Source: Pyxidicoccus parkwaysis (GTDB lineage Bacteria; Myxococcota; Myxococcia; Myxococcales; Myxococcaceae). Taken from it: a DNA stretch of 64,000 nt. Both the position numbers and the translations under genes were made by a program. Where the stretch lies: positions 4,640,001 through 4,704,000 of the forward strand of contig NZ_CP071090.1 of NCBI RefSeq assembly GCF_017301735.1, written 5' to 3'. Positions 15,001-19,900 of the stretch are shown one piece after another (within the stretch, counting starts at the first letter, position 1; each line of letters opens with the position of its first letter). Under the pieces are notes generated by a model. It ran no database searches and was not told the DNA's origin. It saw only the letters and a program-made list of their open reading frames with translations.

Positions 15001-15936
15001 GGTGTCGAGCGACTGGTAGGTCGCGCCCACGCGGGCGCCGGACAGGTCCACCGGGCCCGCAATGGCGAAGTTGCCGGTGAGCCGGAGGGGGACGCGCTGG
15101 CCCACCTTGTCCAGCCGGAGCGACCTGGGCTGCGGGTCGAGCGTCACCAGCGGGTCGAACGAGGAGGAGCTGGTGAACTCGACGGCGGACGTGTGCACCG
15201 TGCGGCCGAAGGGGTCGGTCAGGGACACGTCGGCGATGACGACGCCGTCCGGAGGAATCTTCCCGTCCACGGTGGGGATGACGAAGCTGATGCGGCCGGG
15301 GCTGCTGGCGTGGGGGCGGCCCACCAGGCGGCGGGCAGTGGCGAAGGCCTGGGCCTCGGCCTCACCGAGGTCTCCATTCACGGTGCGGAGCGCGAGCGCG
15401 GAGGCGCCCATCACGGCCACCTCGGCCTGGGCGACCTGCCCGGTGTAGCCCACCTCCAGGACGATGCGGCCCGCGCTCTTGTCGGAGTGCACCGTGACGG
15501 GCGAGGAGGTGAAGGCGGGAGGGCTGGCCTTGGCGTCGAAGGTGATGGGGAAGGAAGGCCCGGGGACCGAGTCCGTGCCCACGGGGGTGGCGGTGACCTT
15601 GAGGACGCCGTCCTCGGGGAAGGCGGCCTTGAGGGGGATGAGGAGGTGGAAGGGAACGGCGCCGGCGAAGTCGCGCTCCACGAGCACGTTGGCGAGGTTG
15701 ACGAAGTCGCCCTTCGTGGCGGAGGTGCCTTCGACCTTGACGCGGACCTGGGAGGCCTGCGCGTCGATGTCGAAGCCGACCTCGGCGATGGTGACGCCCG
15801 GCCGCAGGGGCGTGAGGGGGTAGACGCCCGTCACCTGGGGCGGCTGGGACGTCTGTGCGTGCGCCACCAGGGCGAAGCCCAGGAAGACCCAGGCGACGAG
15901 CGCGGCGCGGACACCGTTCGAGCTGAAGCGAGGCAC
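1..15936 (-). CDS. Giant exported Ig-like / LVIVD / IPT-TIG repeat protein (3' end outside window)
   Basis: A single uninterrupted frame of 5,312 codons runs off the left edge, so the protein is longer still. The GTG start at 15936 is chosen because it directly precedes a signal peptide (VRAALVAWVFLGFALVAHA, cleavage before QTSQ). The order read in translation is: Ig-like sandwiches from about residue 30; a BIG2-like domain near 350-435; then many tandem Ig-like units of about 90-110 residues with the recurrent pattern PP-V-hydrophobic-x-P, DDV-GV, V-x-F-x-(V/L)-DG, to about residue 2950; then repeated blocks of LVIVD-type propeller strands (LAVVDV, VVVVDVANP), SbsA-type Ig domains (DVEPANGADQ) and IPT/TIG domains (TPRAGPVDGGTRVTITG near residue 3435, with others near 4150-4250 and 4760-4850). 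No catalytic motif was noticed. The family role is adhesive or surface structural. A promoter-like block and a duplicated 78-nt element lie upstream. Export and surface location are inferred. Confidence 0.88.
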   Translation of the reverse strand, partial: MPRFSSNGVRAALVAWVFLGFALVAHAQTSQPPQVTGVYPLTPLRPGVTIAEVGFDIDAQASQVRVKVEGTSATKGDFVNLANVLVERDFAGAVPFHLLIPLKAAFPEDGVLKVTATPVGTDSVPGPSFPITFDAKASPPAFTSSPVTVHSDKSAGRIVLEVGYTGQVAQAEVAVMGASALALRTVNGDLGEAEAQAFATARRLVGRPHASSPGRISFVIPTVDGKIPPDGVVIADVSLTDPFGRTVHTSAVEFTSSSSFDPLVTLDPQPRSLRLDKVGQRVPLRLTGNFAIAGPVDLSGARVGATYQSLDTAVAAVTQAGEVIAMGHGETQIKVSYAGLTEDVTVLVTDPAQLTSVSISPATVTLSKAGDTLQLQLIGTLEDGDSDPRNDPTVDLTLKELNTTWAPAENDVAVVTEYGKVISKKPGTVTVTASHVSTDVNGDPFTWTATRVVEVANGVPQVRLSAPTSIAAGSAFELKALASDDVGVKYVTFLVNGVPAAVDDSAPYTLQLQAPSSAGGTMRLGAIVRDAACETAQSAKSTSLTGCKTNEAEELVVKVVPPGGPSSRTVVYEAPGSGGNLIEGLPQVIRVTSGAWMSGTLTPQDFQSVRFTVDGAPIGTSQLPRMEVRPVPDTDPQQLVAVPLWEISYVPPPGTAGTTAVIKATAVDRNGALAEGASLLVRIVANAPPLITLARPQGPEVNVTADVPVSVEGTVGDDALAFGVKVALLVDGNAVATARLDQGGSSSTSTGAQAFKFSWTPPSSRAGKRSRVEVQAVDHAGLERRVGFDAIIELDKAPSVSITSPSDTRNFVGGTPIVLTANASDDSGEVPQVTWQVDGQAVGQSSTPPYRVTYVTPVVTSGESLSLVLTAVARDARGHVKQSEPIDITLTRDTVKPSVAIVTPKQGVRVPNSQDLLVTISGLDTVAPDKVELFLDGASTPFQTDATPARNAGVVGSFISYMVIPRSMLVAAGGAPFKTSLSIKARAWDKAGNSDEVTHTVVLAADQAPTVGFVSPAPGATVTTGTTIPVVLEAKDDVAVARVDLFDVSTATPQRLGFATLPPYRFNVLLPPTPGVLKLKAEAWDSGNNKNAQEALLTLELKGDDEPPLVAFRGPAEGTRVFAGPLRTVKVEVVATDNVGVKHAWLYRRDPAHLDDASKDTLVGSGPIAGTQDGLYRLFSWTLDVPVVLDERGKPVKTLSLRARVEDTGGRTAERLLTLQTVEGTAPVVSILTPAPRTPVKEGQDITLTFTVADDEGIAGVAPRAGGVNTKPYGGPINPAVQQVMVVQVPVVTDATPASQRTVGVAAKDVSPDPLEGQADVVLDIADDVEKPTALLASPAANRSPTDPLQVPLQGSLGLRVEVTDDVRVSRVAVFLDGEELSPASPAPPYLRATHEEFEEVRTPNPQGPGDILVSRRYVGTYSGSVPLVPTSAGDTRFEPKPAMHRIFARAFDPAGNSFDTPPVYFQIVPTEDKLPPVVRISLDRVPDAQTCVAGSQVGLKVSASDDGTVKSLSVKFGTQAVDGLTRQPAVWPAQNVSLSGNFTLPPLVGPDAQSVSFEATAVDSSNRTTVASYSCRLVSDAPPFVRWVSPTGGTLTREQRYAGSVEFQDDVGLKAAWLAASTSEVSSLSATSFTVSAPELGAPAIIDDAHYAARSATLAFGAQRNPDGQLGDSATFTVAGESGAVRVTPHQPLTADGAPGVLRLKIPNDGKGALAHVDYHLRVRPNLSTAAQAALETFKARFGPGHDLTHGLDLTVNAGSGPEYEADLGFPVEAVEVEQVLVTLSRVSSDGRELLVSGLAIRYQDGQAPQLRARAGGQWVAVEPLASDVRPGQPLSRPVSLRIPSGWPQSNALLTAIAVDSRDAFSRDTRTFTTQADSEPPKVSLLGLGEGASAVVGHPFKVRVKATDNASLAKVELLMDGARQGEPQLLVGTSQEAEFTLTRTSTGPAELYAQVEDRAGRTATSNPAYVQVLEDAPPTLQMDRLVATGETLYRTELEGGFVSLLQEKDAQLFFTVKDDVGVASVSLVYDDQPCPESATFAPAVGSKSMSVKLRPRAAQDGAPTVLVLTVTDTAGQVQRSRLVVEGRRPRAPELAVLEPAADAYLVEGSIQLRMGALAADDTKVTGVQFFVNGQPALQLTEKDGTTVPTLFNAEGDPVATDVTVREVLSALHVVPEDISRYRIFRGLLSLPPGFVRLDPMRSESFIQLRVEATDLEGNRSSVERRIRIAQDTQLPVASVLRPSLGRDIIEGTPVLIEVQAHDNAFVDRVEIYAGPSAEALQLVHVAGGFPPENGLKGSPFDVYSPVVTFQHSVPKLGSLGGMDLVPYFIATRARDSSGNYGEMEYQQIDVVRDREPALSILSPPDGAPAVEKTQLPIILAAEDDVAVTAVSLFQLDTRLQPTDPGRKKLVATLYQPPFNFLLPVPEKTEAAQYLTLQGTATDSFGHEVDSQTVIVPVTGDEKPTVAISQPRPNTTVTQGRDFAVLVAAQDDVAVRSVEVTVEGGLDGPLRFASSSRPYSFRVPVPYGSAPRWLTLNAVARDSANQEVQAQTVKVEVVPDDKPPEVAFASPSDGSSITQGLPLDVEVRATDNVGVASVVFKLKVGSGEAKEVARIPAPPYRFSYRVPKDLVPDGGTPVPLLFTAEAIDVSGKTATASLTVKAIDDTPPTIHLDGPVSGEAVAGLSTSFQAVTGDDVAVANVTFLVGPSEDKLVEVGRRFLRPFEHLYVADASQVGQRLVMVARAMDSAGQDTKSDPVWFKVVADQKPSVALVKPGKSGGQVFEGSRIRFEANAVDVDSGLESVSFFVDGRKVATATEPAGIPGRPHAYVASFMAPIGSGSRAFKVKAVAVDKAGQEAASDEHEVLTISDSAPPQVELVDPPNLDVVTEGEPLRVSAFADDNAGVDRVTFIATWTRPDGVSASEEVATTGVPTPGPAGRPLYQQSWLLPTPMAGQTRTLQAHAKDLSGNSAGSQTVTVEGGMRPARAPYVPFGAVGESTRLAGLALNGKGLGVVGAHGLPRGATVSRGVEFFQVTDERLQGLIAKELDGNPVAVAFHGNLALVLVQPDSWSRNGELVIFDVSTPSALGITRKGTIDLSGPEALAVAAEGNLAFVANGEAGVVVVDVANPDSPQRLTTLNVTGTARDVAIAGDTLLVAAGPGGLRVHDLLDPELGEQGFVPVPGGAETVAVAGQRAFVGCQGNTASLAVVDLAGATPRVLSLLPHAPARADLLAAGQRSVASSGNVSVSTVQLNDQDSRPVKGLLSASVVDTNGVATTFVRANLPAALDVVLVDGMPVTLFGHQGIAEFALPRLIVTDVEPANGADQVALSGEELKLSVGFSQPIDPGQENLGDKVVLREGLLDGIRVSGATTAVDPDNDHRVLITLPAGASLARGKEYSITVDASLAAKPPLSGGPALQLGKHFMARFRTRTAEGVLPEVTRVTPRAGPVDGGTRVTITGARFQPGARVYFGGAEATEVVLDASCTSSTASCSSLTALTPPQVEGPVRVSVVNPGGLQGGLLGGFVYLPMLHISLATPSVGRLGGNEQVELSGAGFQPGAKVYFRGLTAETALGNEGSQVTVLSPGRLRVKTPSGSFGPADIIVVNPDGQRAVAESAFLYSNLGVTRRLARYTPAIDGDDGRPQDRLPQGRPGQLVLSGNRAYVLSEATIVAGPDVVEVLKNSKQGSLAVVDVSVPADASVMGGVSFPPPYKPQALTVRGSLAYVVADAEDLPAVDMVGEGGPSLLVVDVSKATEPRLVYALPFEGRAKDVAVVDDLALVAAGDNGLALFSLADPVRPALLGAFTSFLMEGSLQKPSIDQVRTMGRYAILGVSRGAKKGTLVVDLARPGFPVVGEVKDGLGELAVYGTNGLSSNDSAHTVSLLPATLPRKVAQVRALVGTPFSLAALGPHVGVNAGRSVVQLTVASEPDAPLPVDAVDLWPASSLADVAIDRGVIAATINAVTASQNQAAPNDGLAIIAVPFPIVVEVRPAPNATGVRLSEAVDLDFNVEVQGLSSSTVQLLELDGSASGSRVPATVTALSATRVRLSPQAALKPRMRYRVMVSGLTGPGETPTAPRSVMAGRFVSEFETADNDDVRDISITELDPREGPVAGGTPVTLKGTGFEESLEVRFAGSPATIDEVALDGTWVKLRTPPAPAGAAGAATLEVRNPSGGTRIRAGAFIYTQPLTLTSVTPNRGPSSGGTRVLLEGTGFTTSGTMKVRFANVPALRVRVLGLGRIEAYTPNGLRGPVSVTVEHPNGVAVTKPGAFVFDQPTDASVAFSGAIRDMVAIGDYVYMVGAGGLRVVDLSGLYLRGRLAGTPIPPERRNELIDEDNDKLDDRIVGTWNTTDGELLSIAYAEEGDHRRLFLGAGVRDEGGRYVRASVFELDISNPSAPKSVATTSAGPGAAFGLDVRGDRLLAAAGAAGLRSFDSSHAPFHLHTLTAPLGDSLGAAEVTAVAVEEDLAVVGTGTWTPGHRFTQGRLHTLRVDRQPEHRGFIPLDVQRVRLRKDHWAVVAAGTEGLVLVDVSDPDAPLRGPSLGTDVLKGFASDVRLSGDVAYVAVGEAGVAVVDLSNLLEPKLLHHVAGASSGSATSVAVAGGRVVSARDRGRGGWALEFGPAAELTLVSASVRAGEVVPLDLPSLTLTFSTAVTPESARKAVSLRVGCAEWLSAQSAATLDASCPDPLPETGPQADLEVGSESVNVSTAVIRFRKEHPLPAGQGVRLSVSTELLTPDARHLLAPFKVDFETARDTGARPSIAQVVPRVGPLEGGSIVQILGSDFATETTVLIGGKVATVLSSGTPSPTRLEVVIPKGAAPGLADVVVINGSLNAQGELVSGSGLAARRPGGFLYKPPLYVEKVTPRFLNPLGGSKVRIFGDGFLPSWAYATGVPTVSIGGQEATSVAVVSTGELTATAPSGSFGADGFAQVIVRSRLADGREGGSSSDLDEVSTLARAVGYGLERGKSATPPGSGTVVVSGVYPKSLVADPQDPAFVYASAGASINGNRISTTYNGEYNKPGRFIDTFAVSTFDVGTPGAPAAGSAAVKSMAETDIASVDRLQAILLGYLPPETPWPEVDLTVDSLDVAMRGKQVLVANGAAGLTVASSNSRSMAKVGGARFGTWAQPEFATRVLPTSIGGWVAFNNLVPNPAPNAPPCKGTEPAAGTGGVLRLLDTRFPSDPLLVGSIDVGVEPYGMTVQGGRLYVASGQHEGVRYCPTDTGEMPPPPEYSLGGGARGGQRTSYFAKPGSTQHPEGHLDIYASARPGAARLKRISYNDVNFTDVVVVRDTAIVAAPELGLLFFDVGDPDPEKF

Positions 15937-15980
15937 AGCCCCTCCGACGGACGTCCCGGGGGGACGTCCAGGTACGTCAA
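15903..15980 (-). repeat. Duplicated 78-nt element, copy A, spanning the start of the giant gene
   Basis: Reading the minus strand, this stretch aligns without gaps to 31229-31306 with 60 of 78 identical bases. It contains an 8-bp perfect inverted repeat (GACGTCCC, loop CCC, GGGACGTC). In the other copy one T-A pair has become C-G, so pairing is kept. The conserved GTG at 15934-15936 is the start codon of the giant gene, and both copies continue into the codons for SNGVRA. The TTGACGT-CCTG part corresponds to the last codons (DVPER, here DVPGR) of the PPIase gene that precedes copy B. It is either a shared regulatory element or the scar of an operon duplication. Confidence 0.65.
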
Positions 15981-16134
15981 GCAGGAAGGCGCGCCCGGAA
16001 GACCGGGCACGCGGAACTTTGAGAGGAAGAGAGGGCGCGCCCGATGACGGGCAGGGCCACCCCGGCGCGGTACAGCGGCGCGAGCCTGTCGAGTGTCCTG
16101 GCCGTCAAAGGTACGACTCCCTCCGCATGTCACC

Positions 16135-16166
16135 CCACGGTGGGCCGTGGGCGCGCACAGTGCGCG
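16135..16166. promoter_or_regulatory. Two adjacent perfect hairpins upstream of the giant gene
   Basis: CCACGG-tggg-CCGTGG (16135-16150) is followed one base later by CGCGCA-cag-TGCGCG (16152-16166). They lie about 200 bp upstream of the giant gene, just downstream (on the minus strand) of the promoter-like block at 16170-16205. They could be protein-binding palindromes or RNA hairpins in the leader. There is no U-tract on either side, so a simple intrinsic terminator is unlikely. Confidence 0.4.
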
Positions 16167-16169
16167 ATA

Positions 16170-16205
16170 TCGGACATACGGAGGGAGGGCTGAATCCGGG
16201 TCGTT
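16170..16205 (-). promoter_or_regulatory. Promoter-like block shared with the PPIase operon, copy A
   Basis: On the minus strand the block reads AACGACCCGGATTC, then a variable stretch, then TATGTCCGA. It matches 32252-32287 at 25 of 36 positions without gaps. Conservation is concentrated in two outer boxes separated by a diverged spacer, which is the pattern expected of a promoter. It stands upstream of the giant gene, as copy B stands upstream of the first PPIase gene. The sigma factor is not assigned. Confidence 0.4.
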
Positions 16206-16493
16206 TCAGGGCGAAAAAGGTCTTCCACCGACGAGCGAAGCGACGAGGCACTCCGCAAGCCTGGGCTCGAACTCAATCGCTCCCTTTTCCTGGACGTACG
16301 CGTACTCCGCCAGAGAGCTGATGTACCCCATCCACAACATGCCCTCTTCCCTTCCCTCTGCGGTGACCTTCTCTACGCCGGGCGGAAATCCCTGGAGCTG
16401 GGAGAAGTAGAGGGCCTCCATCCGGTACTTGCGGAAGAACTCGAGAGCCAGCTGGGAGAGCCTCCCGAGAGCGGCACCCCAGCCGAAGTCCAC
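16206..16493 (-). CDS. Small protein of unknown function, or the detached 3' half of the immunity gene
   Basis: This 95-codon ORF opens at GTG 16493 and has the high-GC third positions of genuine host genes, with a good mix of aromatic and charged residues (GWGAALGRLSQLALEFF; MLWMGYISSLAEYAYVQEKG). It lies in exactly the same frame as the upstream ORF at 16521-16970. Only one TGA (16521-16523) and nine further sense codons separate them. Without that TGA the two would form one 253-residue protein. It is either a separate downstream gene, for example a second or older immunity protein, or the remainder of an immunity gene broken by a nonsense mutation. No family is recognised. Confidence 0.5.
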   Translation of the reverse strand: MDFGWGAALGRLSQLALEFFRKYRMEALYFSQLQGFPPGVEKVTAEGREEGMLWMGYISSLAEYAYVQEKGAIEFEPRLAECLVASLVGGRPFSP

Positions 16494-16520
16494 CTTCCCA
16501 AGAATCCCAGCGCAAAGACA

Positions 16521-16970
16521 TCACGGCTGCCTGAACATTTCCCAGCCATTCTCAGCCGCATAGAACGCCAAAATACAATAACTCGCCGGCGAAAAAACAA
16601 TAACAACCTGAGACTGCAACTCAAGCCACAAGGGAAGCAACATATCGGAGGACTCCAGCTCGACATCGACCCAGGGGAGCCCTCTATGACCTGGCCGCGT
16701 GGAGGCAATCCAAAAGCAACACCCCTGAGAGAAATCAACCCCACTCAGCCCAGATCGAATCCATGCGGCAAACACATCAGCACGAAACGAGACCGAGGCT
16801 TCGGTAGAACTGGTCGGGACCTCAAGAAGCCCTCGCCCCCACTGGTACGCCAACTGCGGAGTAACGTTCAAGCCAATGGTTTCCTCGACCCCCCGAAACC
16901 GAGTGCCAGGAATGGATTGAAGCACCTCTTGAAGCGCAGGGTACTGACCAAACAAATCACCACTATTCAT
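16521..16970 (-). CDS. Candidate immunity protein for the RHS toxin tip
   Basis: A 149-residue protein encoded directly after the RHS/toxin gene. Its ATG (16968-16970) overlaps the toxin's stop codon by 8 bp, so the two are translationally linked. There is no signal peptide or membrane span, and it is moderately acidic with a Trp/Phe-rich C-terminal half. Base composition is clearly poorer in GC than the surroundings (about 50% or below around 16560-16620), as in the toxin tip it follows. In polymorphic toxin systems the gene immediately 3' of an RHS tip normally encodes the cognate immunity protein, which binds the toxin domain in the cytoplasm. That is the basis of this call. The sequence itself matches no immunity family I recognise. 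It ends at a TGA after which the same frame stays open for another 104 codons. Confidence 0.6.
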   Translation of the reverse strand: MNSGDLFGQYPALQEVLQSIPGTRFRGVEETIGLNVTPQLAYQWGRGLLEVPTSSTEASVSFRADVFAAWIRSGLSGVDFSQGCCFWIASTRPGHRGLPWVDVELESSDMLLPLWLELQSQVVIVFSPASYCILAFYAAENGWEMFRQP

Positions 16971-19900
16971 CGTTGCCTCCCTCCCCTACGTGCGGGCCGC
17001 CAGCTTTGAAGAAGAAGTGATGATCTCCATTGACATTGATGTATCTATTTCCCTTCGCCCGGATGTCGAATGGATTCTTGGAATCATAGACGAACGGCGC
17101 GGCTCCAGCGTGAACATGAGGCGGCTGAGACAAGTCAGAAGTATGCGTCACGATGTAGTACTGGAGCAGTCCCTCGGGCGTATCTTTCAAATACTCACTA
17201 ATAAACCCATACTTTGAACGCTTGTCGTAAAGCTCCTTCCATGCAGCATCGAGGTAGACCATGTTTTTCGGCACAGGCCTCTCCCTGAAAAGAACATAGT
17301 TGTCCCCCATCTGGGCTTTGATTCTGGAGTCGGGGCCGAATCGATATGTATCGATGAAGATAGAGTTCTCGGGTGTAAGCCCAGCCCGCTTCATGGCTCT
17401 CTCATATGCAATGGTGTGTGTATCAAAAATCGCATCAGTTGGCCGCAATATAACATTCTTGGGCTCTACGGGGGGCCTATACTCCCACGGCCAATCCTCG
17501 AAAGGAACGCCGAATATCAAGCCGGGGAGAAGAACATCGTTCGTTGGATTCGGCTTCTTGGGCCGCCGGAAGTAGTTCGCCGGATTGAATCGGTTCTTGA
17601 CAAATTTGACCGCCGTCTCGGCGGCAACCGGATTCTCGAATGCGAGCATGACCTCACCCAGCGTCCCCCCAAGCTGGATGGCAGCATCAATGTCGTTCTG
17701 ATCCCCTCCCGCCGCCGATGCAATTCCATATCCCAAAGTGGCAAATGGGGTAAATGCGAGCGCCTCTCCGTTCGCCAGATCCTTGGAACGCCGTGCCTCG
17801 CTTGCGGTTATGTAGGCCGGGTTGATCGGAAGAGTGAAGAGGACGTGCCCGTCCGGGTCATAAAAGCGCCTCTCTTCGGAGCTACCAGCAAATACCTTCT
17901 CGCCGTCTTTCGCGCGCTCAATCGCGGCACTCATACTGCGAATATTTGCGCGGAGCACATCGCTGTCCCGCTTCTCACTCGAGCCGAGAATCCGATACAT
18001 GATTTGTTGCCACTCTGGACGACTGTCATACTGAGCCCTGCGCGCGGCTGCATAGTCTTCCATGTGACTGAACTGTGCCTGCTCGTAGTCCGTCTGAGCT
18101 CTTCTGCCGGTCGGATCCGAGAAGCTCAACGGATTCCCATTGGCATACAGCCATGGATTCAACCCATTGGGCTCCGCAATGTATGCCCGCGCTCCCATTG
18201 GATCCTTGGACAGGAAGTTTCCTGTCGCCGAGTCGTACCAGCGCTGCTGGGCGTACGTGAGGCCCGCGTCGGAATCCCAGGCATGTCCGGTGTACCCGAC
18301 ACTCGGCTTCGTCCCGTTCGGACCGCTGCCGTCGCGATAGCCGCCCCAGGCATCGAAGCGGTTCAGCTCCGGCGTGCCGTTGGCGGCAATCCTCCCCACC
18401 GCACTGCCCAGCCCATCATGAAGGACGCGCTGGCCACCTGCGCCCACCGTCACCCCTGCGAGCTGCTCATACTGCAGCCGTGTCGCGCCCCCACCGAGCT
18501 GCTCCTCGACGAGCTCCTCGCCGCCCCAGACATAGCGTGACGTGTTGGCGCCCACCGTCTTCGAGCGACGCAAGCCGTCGAAGCCATACCGATACTTCGC
18601 CTTCGACGTGGAGGTGGTTCCCCCCTCCCCGTCCGGAGTCGACAGCTTGACCTCGACGAGCCGTCCCGCCGCGTCCCACACATAATCCGTCCGGGGGTTC
18701 CCAGGGCGACCCTCACTGCGCCGACGGCCCGAGCCGTCGGTGAAGTAATCCAGCTGCCGCTGCGAGCCCGCCGCGAGCGCCAGGTCGTCGAGGCTCTTCA
18801 GCCCGCCCGCGGAGTCAAAGCCATACACCAGCTTCTTCTGGGCACCCGTCGCGGCGTCATACGCGGACTCCGTCAGCGCGCCGGAGTGGCTCGCGACATG
18901 GCGCTCTCCCAGACGCGTGCCGTCCGGGGCCAGCTTGTAGAGCACCGCTGCCGCACCCGGGTAGCGGACACCCGTGAGCCGGTCCGCCTTGTCATAGCCA
19001 TACTCGGTGAGCTCGCGGACGAGCGCTCCAGGCGAGCCCGGCCGAAGCTCCTCCGAGCCCAGGCGGTTGCCGCGGTTGTCGTACGTGTAGTTGAAGCCCA
19101 CCACCAGCGAGGTCGGCGTCTGGTTGCACGCGACGTCATCATCGGTCTTCGCCGTACGGATGGCCTTCAGCCAGCCCCGTCCGTCATGGCAGCGGCGCTC
19201 GACGAGCGTGTCCACGACCAGTGAGTCATCGTCATCCGTCACCGTCGCCAGGGCCCCACCGCCGGGCTCCCAGCTCACAGCCCGGCTGGTGACGAGGTCA
19301 TCGCCGCTGCGCGTCAGGACGTGATTGATGCGCGCCAGAGCGTCGTAGCCGAACTCCTCCTCCAGCCGCGGTCCATTCACCGCGAGCCCCGAGGTGCGCT
19401 TGTGGAGCAGGTCCGAGCCCGAGACATACGAGTACTCGAGATCGTCCACCGTATCCGTGGAGTGGTCCTTGCCGCGAAGTACGTGCGTGAGACGATTGCG
19501 CGCGTCGTACTCGAACGTGTTCAGCACGTTGCCGCTGTCACGCTCCTCGTTCGCCTGCACCAGGCCGTCGACGAAGTCGTAGGCGTAGGACACCCGGGTG
19601 AGGTCCTTGCCTGCCACGGACGACGCACCAGGGCTGAACACCACCCATACCGAGCGGCCACGCCCATCCAGCAGCGTCTCCACCTTGTCGGTATCGCCCC
19701 CGCTCAGCCCCTCTGAGTTGTCCGGGCTGGTCACCTGCTCCATCCCGTTCACCCAGCTCGTCACCCACACCGAGGAGCCGCGTACGTGCCGCGCCGCGCG
19801 GCCCAGGTAGTCGTAATCGAACGACTCCGAGGGCATGCCGCCCGCCGGCCTGTTGATGTTCTTCAGGTTCCGGGCCGCGTCATAGACATACTCAAAGCCT

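Noticed and set aside
15903..15980. Cyclic-di-GMP (GEMM) riboswitch
   Set aside because: A hairpin exists, but I could not match the conserved GEMM core or tetraloop/receptor, and the element overlaps coding sequence in both copies.
16093..17217. Plus-strand ORFs within the AT-richer region
   Set aside because: They are antisense to the toxin tip and immunity genes, lack ribosome sites and have no protein-like composition.
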